This document shows, piece after piece, positions 7,151-15,031 of a stretch of DNA of 38,616 bases. The stretch comes from Pseudomonas parafulva NBRC 16636 = DSM 17004 (lineage in GTDB: Bacteria > Pseudomonadota > Gammaproteobacteria > Pseudomonadales > Pseudomonadaceae): the NCBI RefSeq assembly GCF_000730645.1, contig NZ_BBIU01000035.1:1-38616 (forward strand). Reading direction: 5' to 3'. Every line of letters starts with the position of its first letter. Position 1 is the first letter of the stretch. The translations under genes were made by a program, and so were the position numbers. The notes under the pieces were generated by a model. It was not told the origin of the DNA, searched no databases, and saw only the letters and a program-made list of their open reading frames with translations.

Positions 7151-9440
7151 CGCAATTCGGCACGTCACCCTGGCCAACGGCCTGCAACTGCGCCTGCGCC
7201 ACGCCCCCCGGCTGAAGCGTGCGGCGGCGGCGATACGGGTGCATGCGGGTAACCATGATGCGCCGGGCAAGTGGCCAGGGCTGGCGCACTTTCTGGAGCA
7301 TCTGTTCTTCCTGGGTACGCCGCAGTTTCCGCTGGAAGACGGCCTGATGCGCTACGTGCAAGGCGTGGGTGGGCAGGTCAATGCCAGCACCCGCGAGCGC
7401 ACCACGGACTACTTTTTCGAAACCCCGCCTGCTGCGCTGGCAGGTGGGCTGGTGCGGCTGTGCCAGATGCTCGCCGAACCCGACCTTGGGGTTGCACGAC
7501 AGCACCAGGAACGTGAGGTGATTCACGCCGAATTCATTGCCTGGTCGCGCAACCCGGCGGCGCAACAACAGTACGCCCTGCTGCAGTCGGTAGCATCCCA
7601 TCACCCCCTGGGCGCTTTCCATGCCGGGAACCGCTATACGCTGCCAGTGCAGAATGTGGCTTTTCAGCAGGCGCTTGCAGGCTTTCACCAGCGTTACTAT
7701 CAGGGCGGCCAGACCGTACTGGCTCTCTGCGGCCCCCAGCCGCTGGACGAGCTGGAGCAGTTGGGCAGGCAGCAGGGGCAGCGGTTTGCCAAAGGCGAGC
7801 GTGTGGAGCAGCCCCAGCCTGCGGCACTGGCGGCAAGTGCGCACCCGTTGGTGTTCAGCCTGAACGCACTGCCAGAGGGGGCCGAGCAGGCCCTGGCACT
7901 GCTCACGGCGTGCCTCGGCGATAGCCGCCCCGGCACCTGGCTGGATGCGCTGCGCCAGCGCGGCTGGTTGCAGGGGTTCAATACCCAGACGTTGTATGGG
8001 TTTGGCGGGCAGTTGTTGTGGCATATCGACCTGAAACTGACCGCCGCCGCTCGCCGGAATGAAGCCACCGCACTGTTGCATGGCTGGTTGGGCTTCATTC
8101 GAGGGGCAGGCCTGGAGGCGCTCAACCAGGGTTTCGGCCTGCTGCAGCAAAGCCGTGAACGCAGTGCGGGAGCACTGGAGCTGGCCCAGCGGGACAGCAT
8201 TGGCCAGCCGTTCGCGCCGCTGGATACCCAAGGTAAGCGAGCCTTTGAAGCACTGCTCGCGGCATTGCCGAGTGGCAGGCATGGCCAATGGCAGCTACCA
8301 CCGCCGGAGCCATTGCTTAGCGCAGGCTGGGCACAACACGAAACCCAGCGGTTGCCCGGTTCCCTGCATGTGACCGAAGTACTGCCCTGCAAGCGGCAAT
8401 ATGCTGCACTTTACCTGCGCTGGAAGGTGCCGAGGGACCTGCTTCAGCCTTTGTATCCGGTTCTTGAGCGCGCACTGGCACCCTTACAGGAGCGCTGCGA
8501 CCGAGCCTCGGTGCAATTGCGCCTGGCCAGCGTTGGCGACCACCTGCAACTGCGTTGTACCGGGCTGCCGGCAGCCGTGGTTTATGCAACCGAGCACGCA
8601 TTGACGGTACTGCTACACCCCCCCGCCGATTGCTGGCAGCCGCCCATTACGGCGGCGTTGCCATTGATGCCTATACGCGCCTTGCTTGAGCAACTGCCAG
8701 CCGCCGTGCAGGGGGCAGCGCGTGTAGCGGCCACCGAAGGCACACGCACTCAGTTACACCTCGACGCGTTATGGCAGCAGGCAACCTGGCACGGCCTGGC
8801 CGTGGGGTTCGAGCCGGCCGTCCACAAGGCCATGGCCGCAGCGCTGCAGCAGTGCCCGGGCCAGGGTTCGGCCCCGGCGCCACTGGCCCCTTGGGCCGCG
8901 CGACGCTGGCATCCGGTGCAGGTCCCAGGCAGTGAGCACGCCCTGCTGCTGTTCTGCCGGTTGCCTGCGGCCAGCGAAGCAACCGGCCGCCTGCTGGCCC
9001 AGCTGCTGCAGGGGCCGGTCTACCAGCGCCTGCGGGTAGAACTGCAACTGGGCTATGCCGTATTCAGTGCCTTCCGCCAGGTGGACGGGGCGTACGGCCT
9101 GCTGTTTGGCGTGCAGTCGCCCCACGCCAGGCCGGCCGATGTTCTAGGGCACCTGATGGAGGTAATGAAAGGTGGAGTAACGCTGACGCCGAGCAGTTGC
9201 CAGGCCCTCGCAGCGCAGTTCGACGAAGCGGTCATGGTCAATGCCGAGGTCGCCGAATGGGCCTGGCAGACACACCTCGCTACACAACCCGTCAAGCTGG
9301 AAGCGTTGCCCAAGGCTATTCTGAAGGTGCGGCAGTCGGATCTGGACCAACTGCTAAGCGACCTGCTCAGCGCAGATTGCCCCTGGCTCTGTTTGGCCAA
9401 CGCTGCCGCGCCACCCTCCCCCTGGCAGTGGGGTGAGTGA
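7143..9440 (+). CDS. pqqF: M16-family zinc peptidase PqqF
   Basis: A 765-residue pitrilysin-type metallopeptidase. The inverted zinc motif HFLEH is at residues 49-53, and a glutamate at 130 (REVIHAEF) gives the spacing HxxEH-x76-E expected for M16 enzymes. It is thought to degrade or trim PqqA-derived peptide during pyrroloquinoline quinone (PQQ) synthesis. The N-terminal half holds the active domain (RHVTLANGLQLRLRH..., VNASTRERTTDYFFE); the C-terminal half is the inactive M16 repeat. The ATG at 7143 overlaps the end of davA by 8 bp and gives the standard N-terminus; the extra upstream codons in frame are not used. It lies ahead of pqqA and is separated from it by about 160 bases carrying an inverted repeat. 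Confidence 0.92.
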   Translation: MPDAIRHVTLANGLQLRLRHAPRLKRAAAAIRVHAGNHDAPGKWPGLAHFLEHLFFLGTPQFPLEDGLMRYVQGVGGQVNASTRERTTDYFFETPPAALAGGLVRLCQMLAEPDLGVARQHQEREVIHAEFIAWSRNPAAQQQYALLQSVASHHPLGAFHAGNRYTLPVQNVAFQQALAGFHQRYYQGGQTVLALCGPQPLDELEQLGRQQGQRFAKGERVEQPQPAALAASAHPLVFSLNALPEGAEQALALLTACLGDSRPGTWLDALRQRGWLQGFNTQTLYGFGGQLLWHIDLKLTAAARRNEATALLHGWLGFIRGAGLEALNQGFGLLQQSRERSAGALELAQRDSIGQPFAPLDTQGKRAFEALLAALPSGRHGQWQLPPPEPLLSAGWAQHETQRLPGSLHVTEVLPCKRQYAALYLRWKVPRDLLQPLYPVLERALAPLQERCDRASVQLRLASVGDHLQLRCTGLPAAVVYATEHALTVLLHPPADCWQPPITAALPLMPIRALLEQLPAAVQGAARVAATEGTRTQLHLDALWQQATWHGLAVGFEPAVHKAMAAALQQCPGQGSAPAPLAPWAARRWHPVQVPGSEHALLLFCRLPAASEATGRLLAQLLQGPVYQRLRVELQLGYAVFSAFRQVDGAYGLLFGVQSPHARPADVLGHLMEVMKGGVTLTPSSCQALAAQFDEAVMVNAEVAEWAWQTHLATQPVKLEALPKAILKVRQSDLDQLLSDLLSADCPWLCLANAAAPPSPWQWGE

Positions 9441-9469
9441 TTGTTACGCAATATGCAACGGCACTTTTC

Positions 9470-9500
9470 AGATAATTAACCTTTCGGTACATAATTATCT
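9470..9500 (+). promoter_or_regulatory. Perfect 9-bp inverted repeat upstream of pqqA
   Basis: AGATAATTA at 9470-9478 is repeated in inverted orientation as TAATTATCT at 9492-9500, with a 13-base spacer. It lies 99-129 bp before the pqqA ATG. TAAGAT at 9503-9508 just downstream could be a -10 element, but no good -35 is found at normal spacing, which suits an activator-dependent promoter. A regulator dimer spanning three helical turns is a plausible reader; the identity is unknown. Confidence 0.55.
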
Positions 9501-9598
9501 TGTAAGATAGCGCAATCCGCGCTCAGGGAACCTCCTGCCCACGGCGGTACCCAAGTAGTAGCTGAGCCATCCGTAACCCCTTCCGAAGGAGTAATCCC

Positions 9599-9670
9599 AT
9601 GTGGACCAAACCTGCATACACTGACCTGCGTATCGGCTTCGAAGTCACCATGTACTTCGCCAACCGCTAA
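9599..9670 (+). CDS. pqqA: PQQ precursor peptide PqqA
   Basis: A 23-residue peptide, [23 protein letters not shown]. The conserved Glu and Tyr of the ExxxY motif are E15 and Y19; PqqE links these side chains and they become the carbon skeleton of PQQ. The start is preceded by AAGGAG at ideal spacing. It stands apart from pqqF (about 160 bp) and is followed by a hairpin before pqqB, an arrangement that lets the precursor be made in excess over the enzymes. Confidence 0.97.
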
Positions 9671-9688
9671 GCCAGGCTTACGGTTTCA

Positions 9689-9719
9689 CGCCTCGGCCTG
9701 CCGGGGCGTTTTCGTTTTT
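9689..9719 (+). terminator. Attenuator-like hairpin between pqqA and pqqB
   Basis: CGCCTCGG (9689-9696), loop CCTG, CCGGGGCG (9701-9708) forms an 8-bp stem with one G-T pair. It is followed by a T-rich tract to 9719. It lies 18 bp after the pqqA stop and 36 bp before pqqB. It most likely ends a share of transcripts after pqqA while letting some continue into pqqBCDE. Confidence 0.7.
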
Positions 9720-9754
9720 CCGACACGGTTTTCTGCACAGTAAAGAGAGTGCCC

Positions 9755-10666
9755 ATGCATATCCAGGTTCTCGGCTCGGCCGCCGGTGGCGGGTTCCCGC
9801 AGTGGAACTGCAACTGCGTCAACTGCAAGGGCTTGCGCGACGGCACCCTGCGCGCCACAGCCCGCACCCAATCCTCCATTGCGCTATCCGACGACGGCGT
9901 GCACTGGGTATTGTGCAACGCCTCGCCCGACATCCGTGCGCAACTCCAGGCCTTCGCGCCCATGCAGCCGGCCCGCGCCCTGCGCGACACCGGGGTCAAC
10001 GCCATCATCCTGCTGGACAGCCAGATCGACCACACCACCGGCCTGCTCAGCCTGCGCGAAGGCTGCCCGCACCAGGTGTGGTGCACCGACATGGTCCACC
10101 AGGACCTCACCACCGGGTTTCCGCTGTTCAACATGCTCAGCCACTGGAACGGCGGCCTGCAATGGAACCGCATAGCGCTCGAAGGCAGCTTCGTTGTCGA
10201 GGCCTGCCCCAACCTGCGCTTTACCCCCTTCCCGCTGCGCAGCGCCGCGCCGCCCTACTCGCCCCACCGCTTCGACCCGCACCCTGGGGATAACCTCGGC
10301 CTGCTAGTGGAGGACACCCGTACGGGTGGCAAGCTGTTCTACGCACCGGGCCTGGGGCAGGTTGACGACAACCTGCTGGCGATGATGCAGGGCGCCGACT
10401 GCCTGCTGGTAGACGGCACCCTATGGGAAGACGACGAGATGCAACGCCGGGGCGTGGGCACGCGCACAGGCCGCGAAATGGGCCACCTGGCGCAGAATGG
10501 CAGCGGTGGCATGCTCGAAGTGCTGGACGCCTTCCCGCGTCAACGCAAGGTGCTTATCCACATCAACAACACCAACCCGATTCTCGACGAGGACTCACCC
10601 GAGCGCGCCGAGGTGGTGCGCCGTGGCGTGGAAGTCGCCTTCGACGGCATGAGCATCGAGTTGTAA
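9755..10666 (+). CDS. pqqB: PQQ biosynthesis protein PqqB (metallo-beta-lactamase fold)
   Basis: A 303-residue protein, the usual length for PqqB. The signature N-terminus MHIQVLGSAAGGGFPQWN is followed by the cysteine cluster CNCVNC. DSQIDHTTGLLSLR corresponds to the altered metal site of this metallo-beta-lactamase-fold family. PqqB is proposed to act as a tyrosine/diamino-acid hydroxylase in PQQ assembly. A GTG two codons upstream is in frame, but the ATG at 9755 gives the conserved start and has AAAGAGAG upstream. Second gene of the pqq unit, behind the hairpin. Confidence 0.95.
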   Translation: MHIQVLGSAAGGGFPQWNCNCVNCKGLRDGTLRATARTQSSIALSDDGVHWVLCNASPDIRAQLQAFAPMQPARALRDTGVNAIILLDSQIDHTTGLLSLREGCPHQVWCTDMVHQDLTTGFPLFNMLSHWNGGLQWNRIALEGSFVVEACPNLRFTPFPLRSAAPPYSPHRFDPHPGDNLGLLVEDTRTGGKLFYAPGLGQVDDNLLAMMQGADCLLVDGTLWEDDEMQRRGVGTRTGREMGHLAQNGSGGMLEVLDAFPRQRKVLIHINNTNPILDEDSPERAEVVRRGVEVAFDGMSIEL

Positions 10667-10730
10667 CGAACCATGAGGCGCCACTCACGTTCACACGTGG
10701 GCCGGGACGCTGCTTACAGGAGCCAGCCGA

Positions 10731-11486
10731 ATGAGCGACGCACTGCCGATGTCCCCTGCCGAGTTCGAGCAGGCCTTGCGCGCCAAGGGCGCCTACTACC
10801 ACATTCACCACCCCTACCACGTGGCCATGTACGAAGGCCGCGCCACACGCGAGCAGATTCAGGGCTGGGTGGCCAACCGCTTCTACTACCAAGTCAACAT
10901 CCCGATGAAGGATGCGGCAATCCTGGCCAACTGCCCTGACCGCGAAGTGCGGCGTGAATGGATCCAGCGCCTGCTCGACCATGACGGCGCCCCGGGTGAA
11001 GACGGCGGCATCGAAGCCTGGCTGCGCCTGGGCCAGGCCGTTGGCCTGGACCCGGATCAACTGCGCTCCCAGGAGCTGGTGCTGCCGGGCGTACGCTTTG
11101 CCGTGGACGCCTACGTCAACTTTGCCCGCCGCGCCAGCTGGCAGGAAGCCGCCAGCAGCTCGCTCACCGAGTTGTTCGCCCCGCAAATCCACCAGTCGCG
11201 GCTGGACAGCTGGCCCCAGCACTACCCGTGGATCGACCCCGCCGGCTACGCCTACTTCCGCACCCGCCTGGGCCAGGCCCGCCGCGACGTGGAGCATGGC
11301 CTGGCGATCACCCTGCAGCACTACACCACCTGGGCCGGCCAGCAGCGTATGCTGGAAATCCTGCAGTTCAAGCTGGATATCCTGTGGAGCATGCTCGACG
11401 CCATGAGCATGGCCTACGAGCTGAACCGCCCGCCCTACCACTCGGTTACCCAGCAACGGGTATGGCACAAGGGGGTCACCCTATGA
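10731..11486 (+). CDS. pqqC: Pyrroloquinoline-quinone synthase PqqC
   Basis: A 251-residue cofactor-free oxidase that performs the last step of PQQ synthesis: ring closure and eight-electron oxidation of the intermediate AHQQ using oxygen. The length is exactly that of the family. The conserved His/Tyr-rich active-site segment YYHIHHPYHVAMYEG is near residue 22, and NRFYYQVNIPMKDAAIL follows. The ATG has CAGGAG upstream. Its last 4 bases overlap the pqqD ATG, so the two genes are translationally coupled. Confidence 0.96.
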   Translation: MSDALPMSPAEFEQALRAKGAYYHIHHPYHVAMYEGRATREQIQGWVANRFYYQVNIPMKDAAILANCPDREVRREWIQRLLDHDGAPGEDGGIEAWLRLGQAVGLDPDQLRSQELVLPGVRFAVDAYVNFARRASWQEAASSSLTELFAPQIHQSRLDSWPQHYPWIDPAGYAYFRTRLGQARRDVEHGLAITLQHYTTWAGQQRMLEILQFKLDILWSMLDAMSMAYELNRPPYHSVTQQRVWHKGVTL

Positions 11487-11758
11487 GCTTTGATCGCAAC
11501 CAGGTGCCGAACTGGCGCCCAGGCTACCGCTTCCAGTACGAACCCGCGCAGAAGGGCCATGTGCTGCTGTACCCCGAGGGCATGATCAAGCTCAACGAGA
11601 GCGCCAGCCTGATTGGGGGCCTGATCGACGGCCAGCGCAGCGTCGGCGCCATCATCGAGGCACTTCAACAGCAGTTCCCCGATGTGCCGGAAGTGGCTGA
11701 CGACATCGAGCAGTTCATGGAGGTGGCCCGTGCCGAACACTGGATCCAGCTCAACTGA
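11483..11758 (+). CDS. pqqD: PqqD, PqqA-binding chaperone (RRE domain)
   Basis: A 91-residue protein that binds the PqqA peptide and presents it to PqqE. It is the prototype of the RiPP recognition element, a small winged-helix fold. Recognisable segments are VPNWRPGYRFQYE, LLYPEGMIKLNESAS and the C-terminal VADDIEQFMEVA. ATGAG overlaps the pqqC stop. The last 29 bases overlap the start of pqqE, fitting the tight PqqD-PqqE partnership. Confidence 0.95.
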   Translation: MSFDRNQVPNWRPGYRFQYEPAQKGHVLLYPEGMIKLNESASLIGGLIDGQRSVGAIIEALQQQFPDVPEVADDIEQFMEVARAEHWIQLN

Positions 11759-12890
11759 GCTGCCGGCCACACCGGCGGTCGGCCTGCCGCTGTGGCTGCT
11801 GGCCGAGCTCACCTACCGCTGCCCGCTGCAGTGCCCCTATTGCTCCAACCCGCTGGACTTCGCCGCCCAGGGGCAGGAGCTGAGCACTGCACAGTGGTTC
11901 AAGGTAATGGCCGAAGCGCGGGAAATGGGTGCGGCGCAAATCGGCTTTTCCGGTGGTGAGCCCCTGGTGCGTCAGGACCTGGCCGAGCTGATCGGCGAGG
12001 CGCGGCGGTTGGGCTATTACACCAACCTGATCACCTCGGGCATCGGCCTGACCGAGGCCCGCATCGCGGCGTTCAAGCAGGCCGGGCTGGACCATATCCA
12101 GATCAGCTTCCAGGCCAGTGACGAGCAGGTGAACAACCTGCTGGCCGGCTCGAAAAAGGCCTTTGCGCAAAAGCTGGAGATGGCCCGCGCGGTAAAGGCC
12201 CACGGCTACCCGATGGTGCTCAATTTCGTGACCCACCGGCACAACATCGACAAGATCGACCGCATCATCGAGCTGTGCGTTGCCCTGGACGCAGACTTCG
12301 TCGAGCTTGCCACCTGCCAGTTCTATGGCTGGGCTCACCTCAACCGCCTCGGGCTGCTCCCCACCCGTGCGCAGCTGGAGCGGGCAGAAGCCATCACCAA
12401 TCAGTACCGTGAAACGCTCAAAGCCGCAGGCAACCCGTGCAAGCTGATCTTCGTCACCCCGGACTACTACGAAGAGCGCCCCAAGGCCTGCATGAACGGC
12501 TGGGGCAGCGTGTTCCTCACCGTTACCCCGGATGGCACGGCACTGCCCTGCCATGGCGCCCGTCAACTGCCCGTGCAGTTTCCCAACGTGCGTGACCATA
12601 GCCTGCAGCACATCTGGTATGACTCGTTCGGCTTCAACCGTTTCCGTGGTTACCAGTGGATGCCGGAACCGTGCCGCTCGTGCGACGAGAAGGAAAAGGA
12701 TTTCGGCGGCTGCCGTTGCCAGGCCTTCATGCTGACCGGGGATGCCAGCAATGCCGACCCGGTGTGTGCCAAGTCGGCCGACCACGGCATCATCCTCAAG
12801 GCTCGCGAGGAGGCGCAAAGCGCTGACCTTGCCATTGAACAGATGACTTTCCGCAATGAACGAAACTCACGTGTCATCGCCCGTGGCTGA
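11730..12890 (+). CDS. pqqE: Radical SAM peptide cyclase PqqE
   Basis: A 386-residue radical SAM enzyme that forms the carbon-carbon bond between Glu and Tyr of PqqA. The SAM iron-sulfur cluster motif CPLQCPYC is at residues 31-38. The C-terminal SPASM region supplies auxiliary-cluster cysteines (CMNGWG..., CHGAR, CRSCDEKEKDFGGCRCQ). The start is a GTG at 11730 with GGAGGTG 4 bases upstream. The longer frame from 11682 lies wholly inside pqqD and has no matching N-terminus. It overlaps pqqD by 29 bp and the downstream peptidase gene by 35 bp. Confidence 0.94.
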   Translation: MPNTGSSSTELPATPAVGLPLWLLAELTYRCPLQCPYCSNPLDFAAQGQELSTAQWFKVMAEAREMGAAQIGFSGGEPLVRQDLAELIGEARRLGYYTNLITSGIGLTEARIAAFKQAGLDHIQISFQASDEQVNNLLAGSKKAFAQKLEMARAVKAHGYPMVLNFVTHRHNIDKIDRIIELCVALDADFVELATCQFYGWAHLNRLGLLPTRAQLERAEAITNQYRETLKAAGNPCKLIFVTPDYYEERPKACMNGWGSVFLTVTPDGTALPCHGARQLPVQFPNVRDHSLQHIWYDSFGFNRFRGYQWMPEPCRSCDEKEKDFGGCRCQAFMLTGDASNADPVCAKSADHGIILKAREEAQSADLAIEQMTFRNERNSRVIARG

Positions 12891-14682
12891 CTTCACCGCC
12901 GCGCAGGCTGTCGCCGCCGGCACCGACTTCGCCGAATTGAAGGCCAGCGATGCCGGACTGTTCTGGGTCGAGTTCCGCCCGGCCGACGGTGCCTGCCGCA
13001 TCTGGTGCTGGCAGCATCAGCAGGCCCGCTGCCTCACGCCCGACGGTTTCAGTGTGCGCAGCCGGGTCTATGAATACGGCGGTGGTAGTTTCTGCCTGGG
13101 CGGCGACGGCCTGGTGTTCGTCAACGAGCACGATCAGCAGGTCTACACCCAGGCCCTCGACCACCCACAGCCACGCCCCCTCACCGACGACAGCCGCTGC
13201 CGCTACGGTGATGTACTGTGGCACGACGGCCAAGTGCTGGCCGTGGAAGAGCGCCACGCACACACCGTGGAGCATCGCCTGGTCGCCCTGGGGCACGGCA
13301 GCCGCGAAGTGCTGGCCGAAGGCGCCGACTTCTACGCATCGCCCACCGTCAGCCCTGACGGGCAGCGCCTGGCCTGGGTGGAGTGGGATCGCCCGGCCCA
13401 ACCCTGGACCTTCACCCGGCTGATGTGCCGTCAGCGCGCCGCCGAGGGCAGTTGGGGGCCACCACAGCCTGTGGCCACGGCGCAGGCGTCATTGCAGCAG
13501 CCCCGGTTCGACCACGCCAACCAGCTGTATTGCCTGTCGGATCACAATGGTTTCTGGCAGCCATGGGGCGAGGTCGAGGGGCGTTGGCAGGCACTGCCCG
13601 CCGCACCTGCCGACCACGCAGGCGCGCCTTGGCAGTTGGGTGCCTGTACCTGGCTACCGCTAGGCCCGACGAGCTACCTGGCTACCTGGTTCGACGCGGG
13701 GTTCGGGCAACTGGGGCTGCGCGCTGAGCATGGCCCCGTGGAACGCTTTGCCAGTGCCTATACGCGCTTTCGCAGCCTGGCCATGGATGCGCACTACCTG
13801 TATGCGATCGCCGCCTCGCCCATCAGCCCGCCAGCGGTTATCGCCATTGCCCGCGACACCCATCAGGTCAGTGTGCTGGCCGGTGGCGCCGAGGTACTTG
13901 CGGCCGAACACATCAGCCTGCCGCAGTCGTTCCACTGCGGCCGTGGCGCGGCACTGGCCCACGGCTTTTTCTACCCCGCTGCCCACAGCAAGGGCGCGCC
14001 GCCACTGGTGGTCTTTATCCATGGCGGCCCCACCTCGGCCTGCTACCCGGTGCTGGACCCGCGTATCCAGTACTGGACACAACGCGGCTTCGCCGTTGCC
14101 GACCTCAACTACCGAGGCAGCAGCGGGTATGGCCGTGAGTATCGCCAGGCCCTGCACTTGCGTTGGGGTGAAACCGATGTGGAAGATGCCTGCAATGCCG
14201 TCGAGTACCTGGCCGCACAAGGGCTGATCGACCCGCGCAAGGCCTTCATCCGTGGCGGCAGCGCCGGGGGTTACACCACCCTGTGCGCCTTGGCATTTCG
14301 CGACGTATTCCGCGCGGGTGCCAGCCTGTATGGCGTCAGCGACCCCACCGCCCTGGCCCGGGCTACGCACAAGTTCGAAGGCGATTACCTGGACTGGCTG
14401 ATCGGTGACCCCCATCAGGATGCCGAGCGCTATCGCCAGCGTACACCGCTGCTGCATGCAGCACAGATCACCGTGCCGGTCGTGTTTTTCCAGGGCGAGC
14501 TGGACGCCGTGGTGGTGCCCGAGCAGACGCGCTCGATGCTGGCAGCACTACAAGCCAACGGCATCAAAGCCCAGGGGCATTTCTACGAGGGTGAGCGGCA
14601 CGGGCTGCGCAAGGCTGAGAACCTGGCGCATGCGCTGGAGGAAGAATGGAGGTTCTACTGCGAAGTGCTGGCGGGTGAGTGA
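12856..14682 (+). CDS. pqqH: S9 prolyl-oligopeptidase-family peptidase of the pqq cluster
   Basis: A 608-residue protein with an N-terminal beta-propeller-like region (repeated DGQ.LAW..., SPDG segments) and a C-terminal alpha/beta hydrolase. The triad is visible: Ser469 in GGSAGGYTT, Asp550 in GELDAVVVP and His582 in GERHGLRK. The oxyanion segment HGGPTSACYP is present. It overlaps the 3' end of pqqE by 35 bp, so it is the last gene of the pqq unit. In P. aeruginosa the corresponding gene has been called pqqH; its role in PQQ production is not settled and peptide clean-up is one idea. The start at 12856 has no clear ribosome binding site, as expected for coupled translation. A strong hairpin follows 2 bases after the stop. 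Confidence 0.85.
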   Translation: MNETHVSSPVADFTAAQAVAAGTDFAELKASDAGLFWVEFRPADGACRIWCWQHQQARCLTPDGFSVRSRVYEYGGGSFCLGGDGLVFVNEHDQQVYTQALDHPQPRPLTDDSRCRYGDVLWHDGQVLAVEERHAHTVEHRLVALGHGSREVLAEGADFYASPTVSPDGQRLAWVEWDRPAQPWTFTRLMCRQRAAEGSWGPPQPVATAQASLQQPRFDHANQLYCLSDHNGFWQPWGEVEGRWQALPAAPADHAGAPWQLGACTWLPLGPTSYLATWFDAGFGQLGLRAEHGPVERFASAYTRFRSLAMDAHYLYAIAASPISPPAVIAIARDTHQVSVLAGGAEVLAAEHISLPQSFHCGRGAALAHGFFYPAAHSKGAPPLVVFIHGGPTSACYPVLDPRIQYWTQRGFAVADLNYRGSSGYGREYRQALHLRWGETDVEDACNAVEYLAAQGLIDPRKAFIRGGSAGGYTTLCALAFRDVFRAGASLYGVSDPTALARATHKFEGDYLDWLIGDPHQDAERYRQRTPLLHAAQITVPVVFFQGELDAVVVPEQTRSMLAALQANGIKAQGHFYEGERHGLRKAENLAHALEEEWRFYCEVLAGE

Positions 14683-14683
14683 C

Positions 14684-14705
14684 CCAGGGGGCGCGGGCCC
14701 CCTGG
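14684..14705 (+). terminator. Strong hairpin at the end of the pqq operon
   Basis: CCAGGGGGC, loop GCGG, GCCCCCTGG: a perfect 9-bp GC stem 2 bases after the peptidase stop codon. No T tract follows, so it is either a terminator of the U-poor kind or an RNA-end stabiliser. Confidence 0.5.
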
Positions 14706-14724
14706 TCGCAAACCGGGTTACACC

Positions 14725-14883
14725 TCACCGCTTGGCAATGATGTACACCGCGTGCACGATGCCAGGGATGTAGCCCAGCAGCGTCAGCAGAATGTTCAAC
14801 CAGAACGCGCCGGCAAACCCCACCTGCAGAAATACGCCCAGTGGTGGCAGCAGGATAGCGATGATGATGCGAATGAAGTCCAT
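14725..14883 (-). CDS. Pmp3/YqaE-family (UPF0057) membrane peptide
   Basis: A 52-residue, very hydrophobic peptide. It begins MDFIRIIIAILLPPLGVF and ends NILLTLLGYIPGIVHAVYII-AKR. Two membrane-spanning helices are separated by a short turn around residue 23. The PPLGVFLQ and LTLLGYIPGIVHA motifs are the hallmarks of the Pmp3/YqaE family, small stress-linked membrane proteins in bacteria, plants and yeast that affect membrane potential. The ATG at 14883 has GGAGAG upstream. It lies convergently between the pqq operon and the aminotransferase terminator and appears to be transcribed alone. The exact physiological role is unknown. Confidence 0.9.
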   Translation of the reverse strand: MDFIRIIIAILLPPLGVFLQVGFAGAFWLNILLTLLGYIPGIVHAVYIIAKR

Positions 14884-14946
14884 GAGAGTCTCTCCGTAAA
14901 GGGGTTACATCACAGACTCGCCGCCGGTCGCAGAGGTTCCACAGGC

Positions 14947-14985
14947 AAAAAAAACGCCCCGGGCCGAATGTAACAGGCCAGGGGC
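14947..14985 (-). terminator. Rho-independent terminator of the aminotransferase gene
   Basis: On the - strand GCCCCTGGCC pairs with GGCCCGGGGC (one internal mismatch) across a 10-base loop and is followed by eight consecutive T residues. It lies 46 bp past the aminotransferase stop codon. Confidence 0.9.
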
Positions 14986-15031
14986 GGTGCGCAGAAACGC
15001 CAGACGGTTCGTTGAATCAGGGGTTGGCACC

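Noticed and set aside
11682..11729. Upstream extension of pqqE
   Set aside because: It lies wholly in pqqD; the GTG at 11730 has GGAGGTG before it and gives the normal length.
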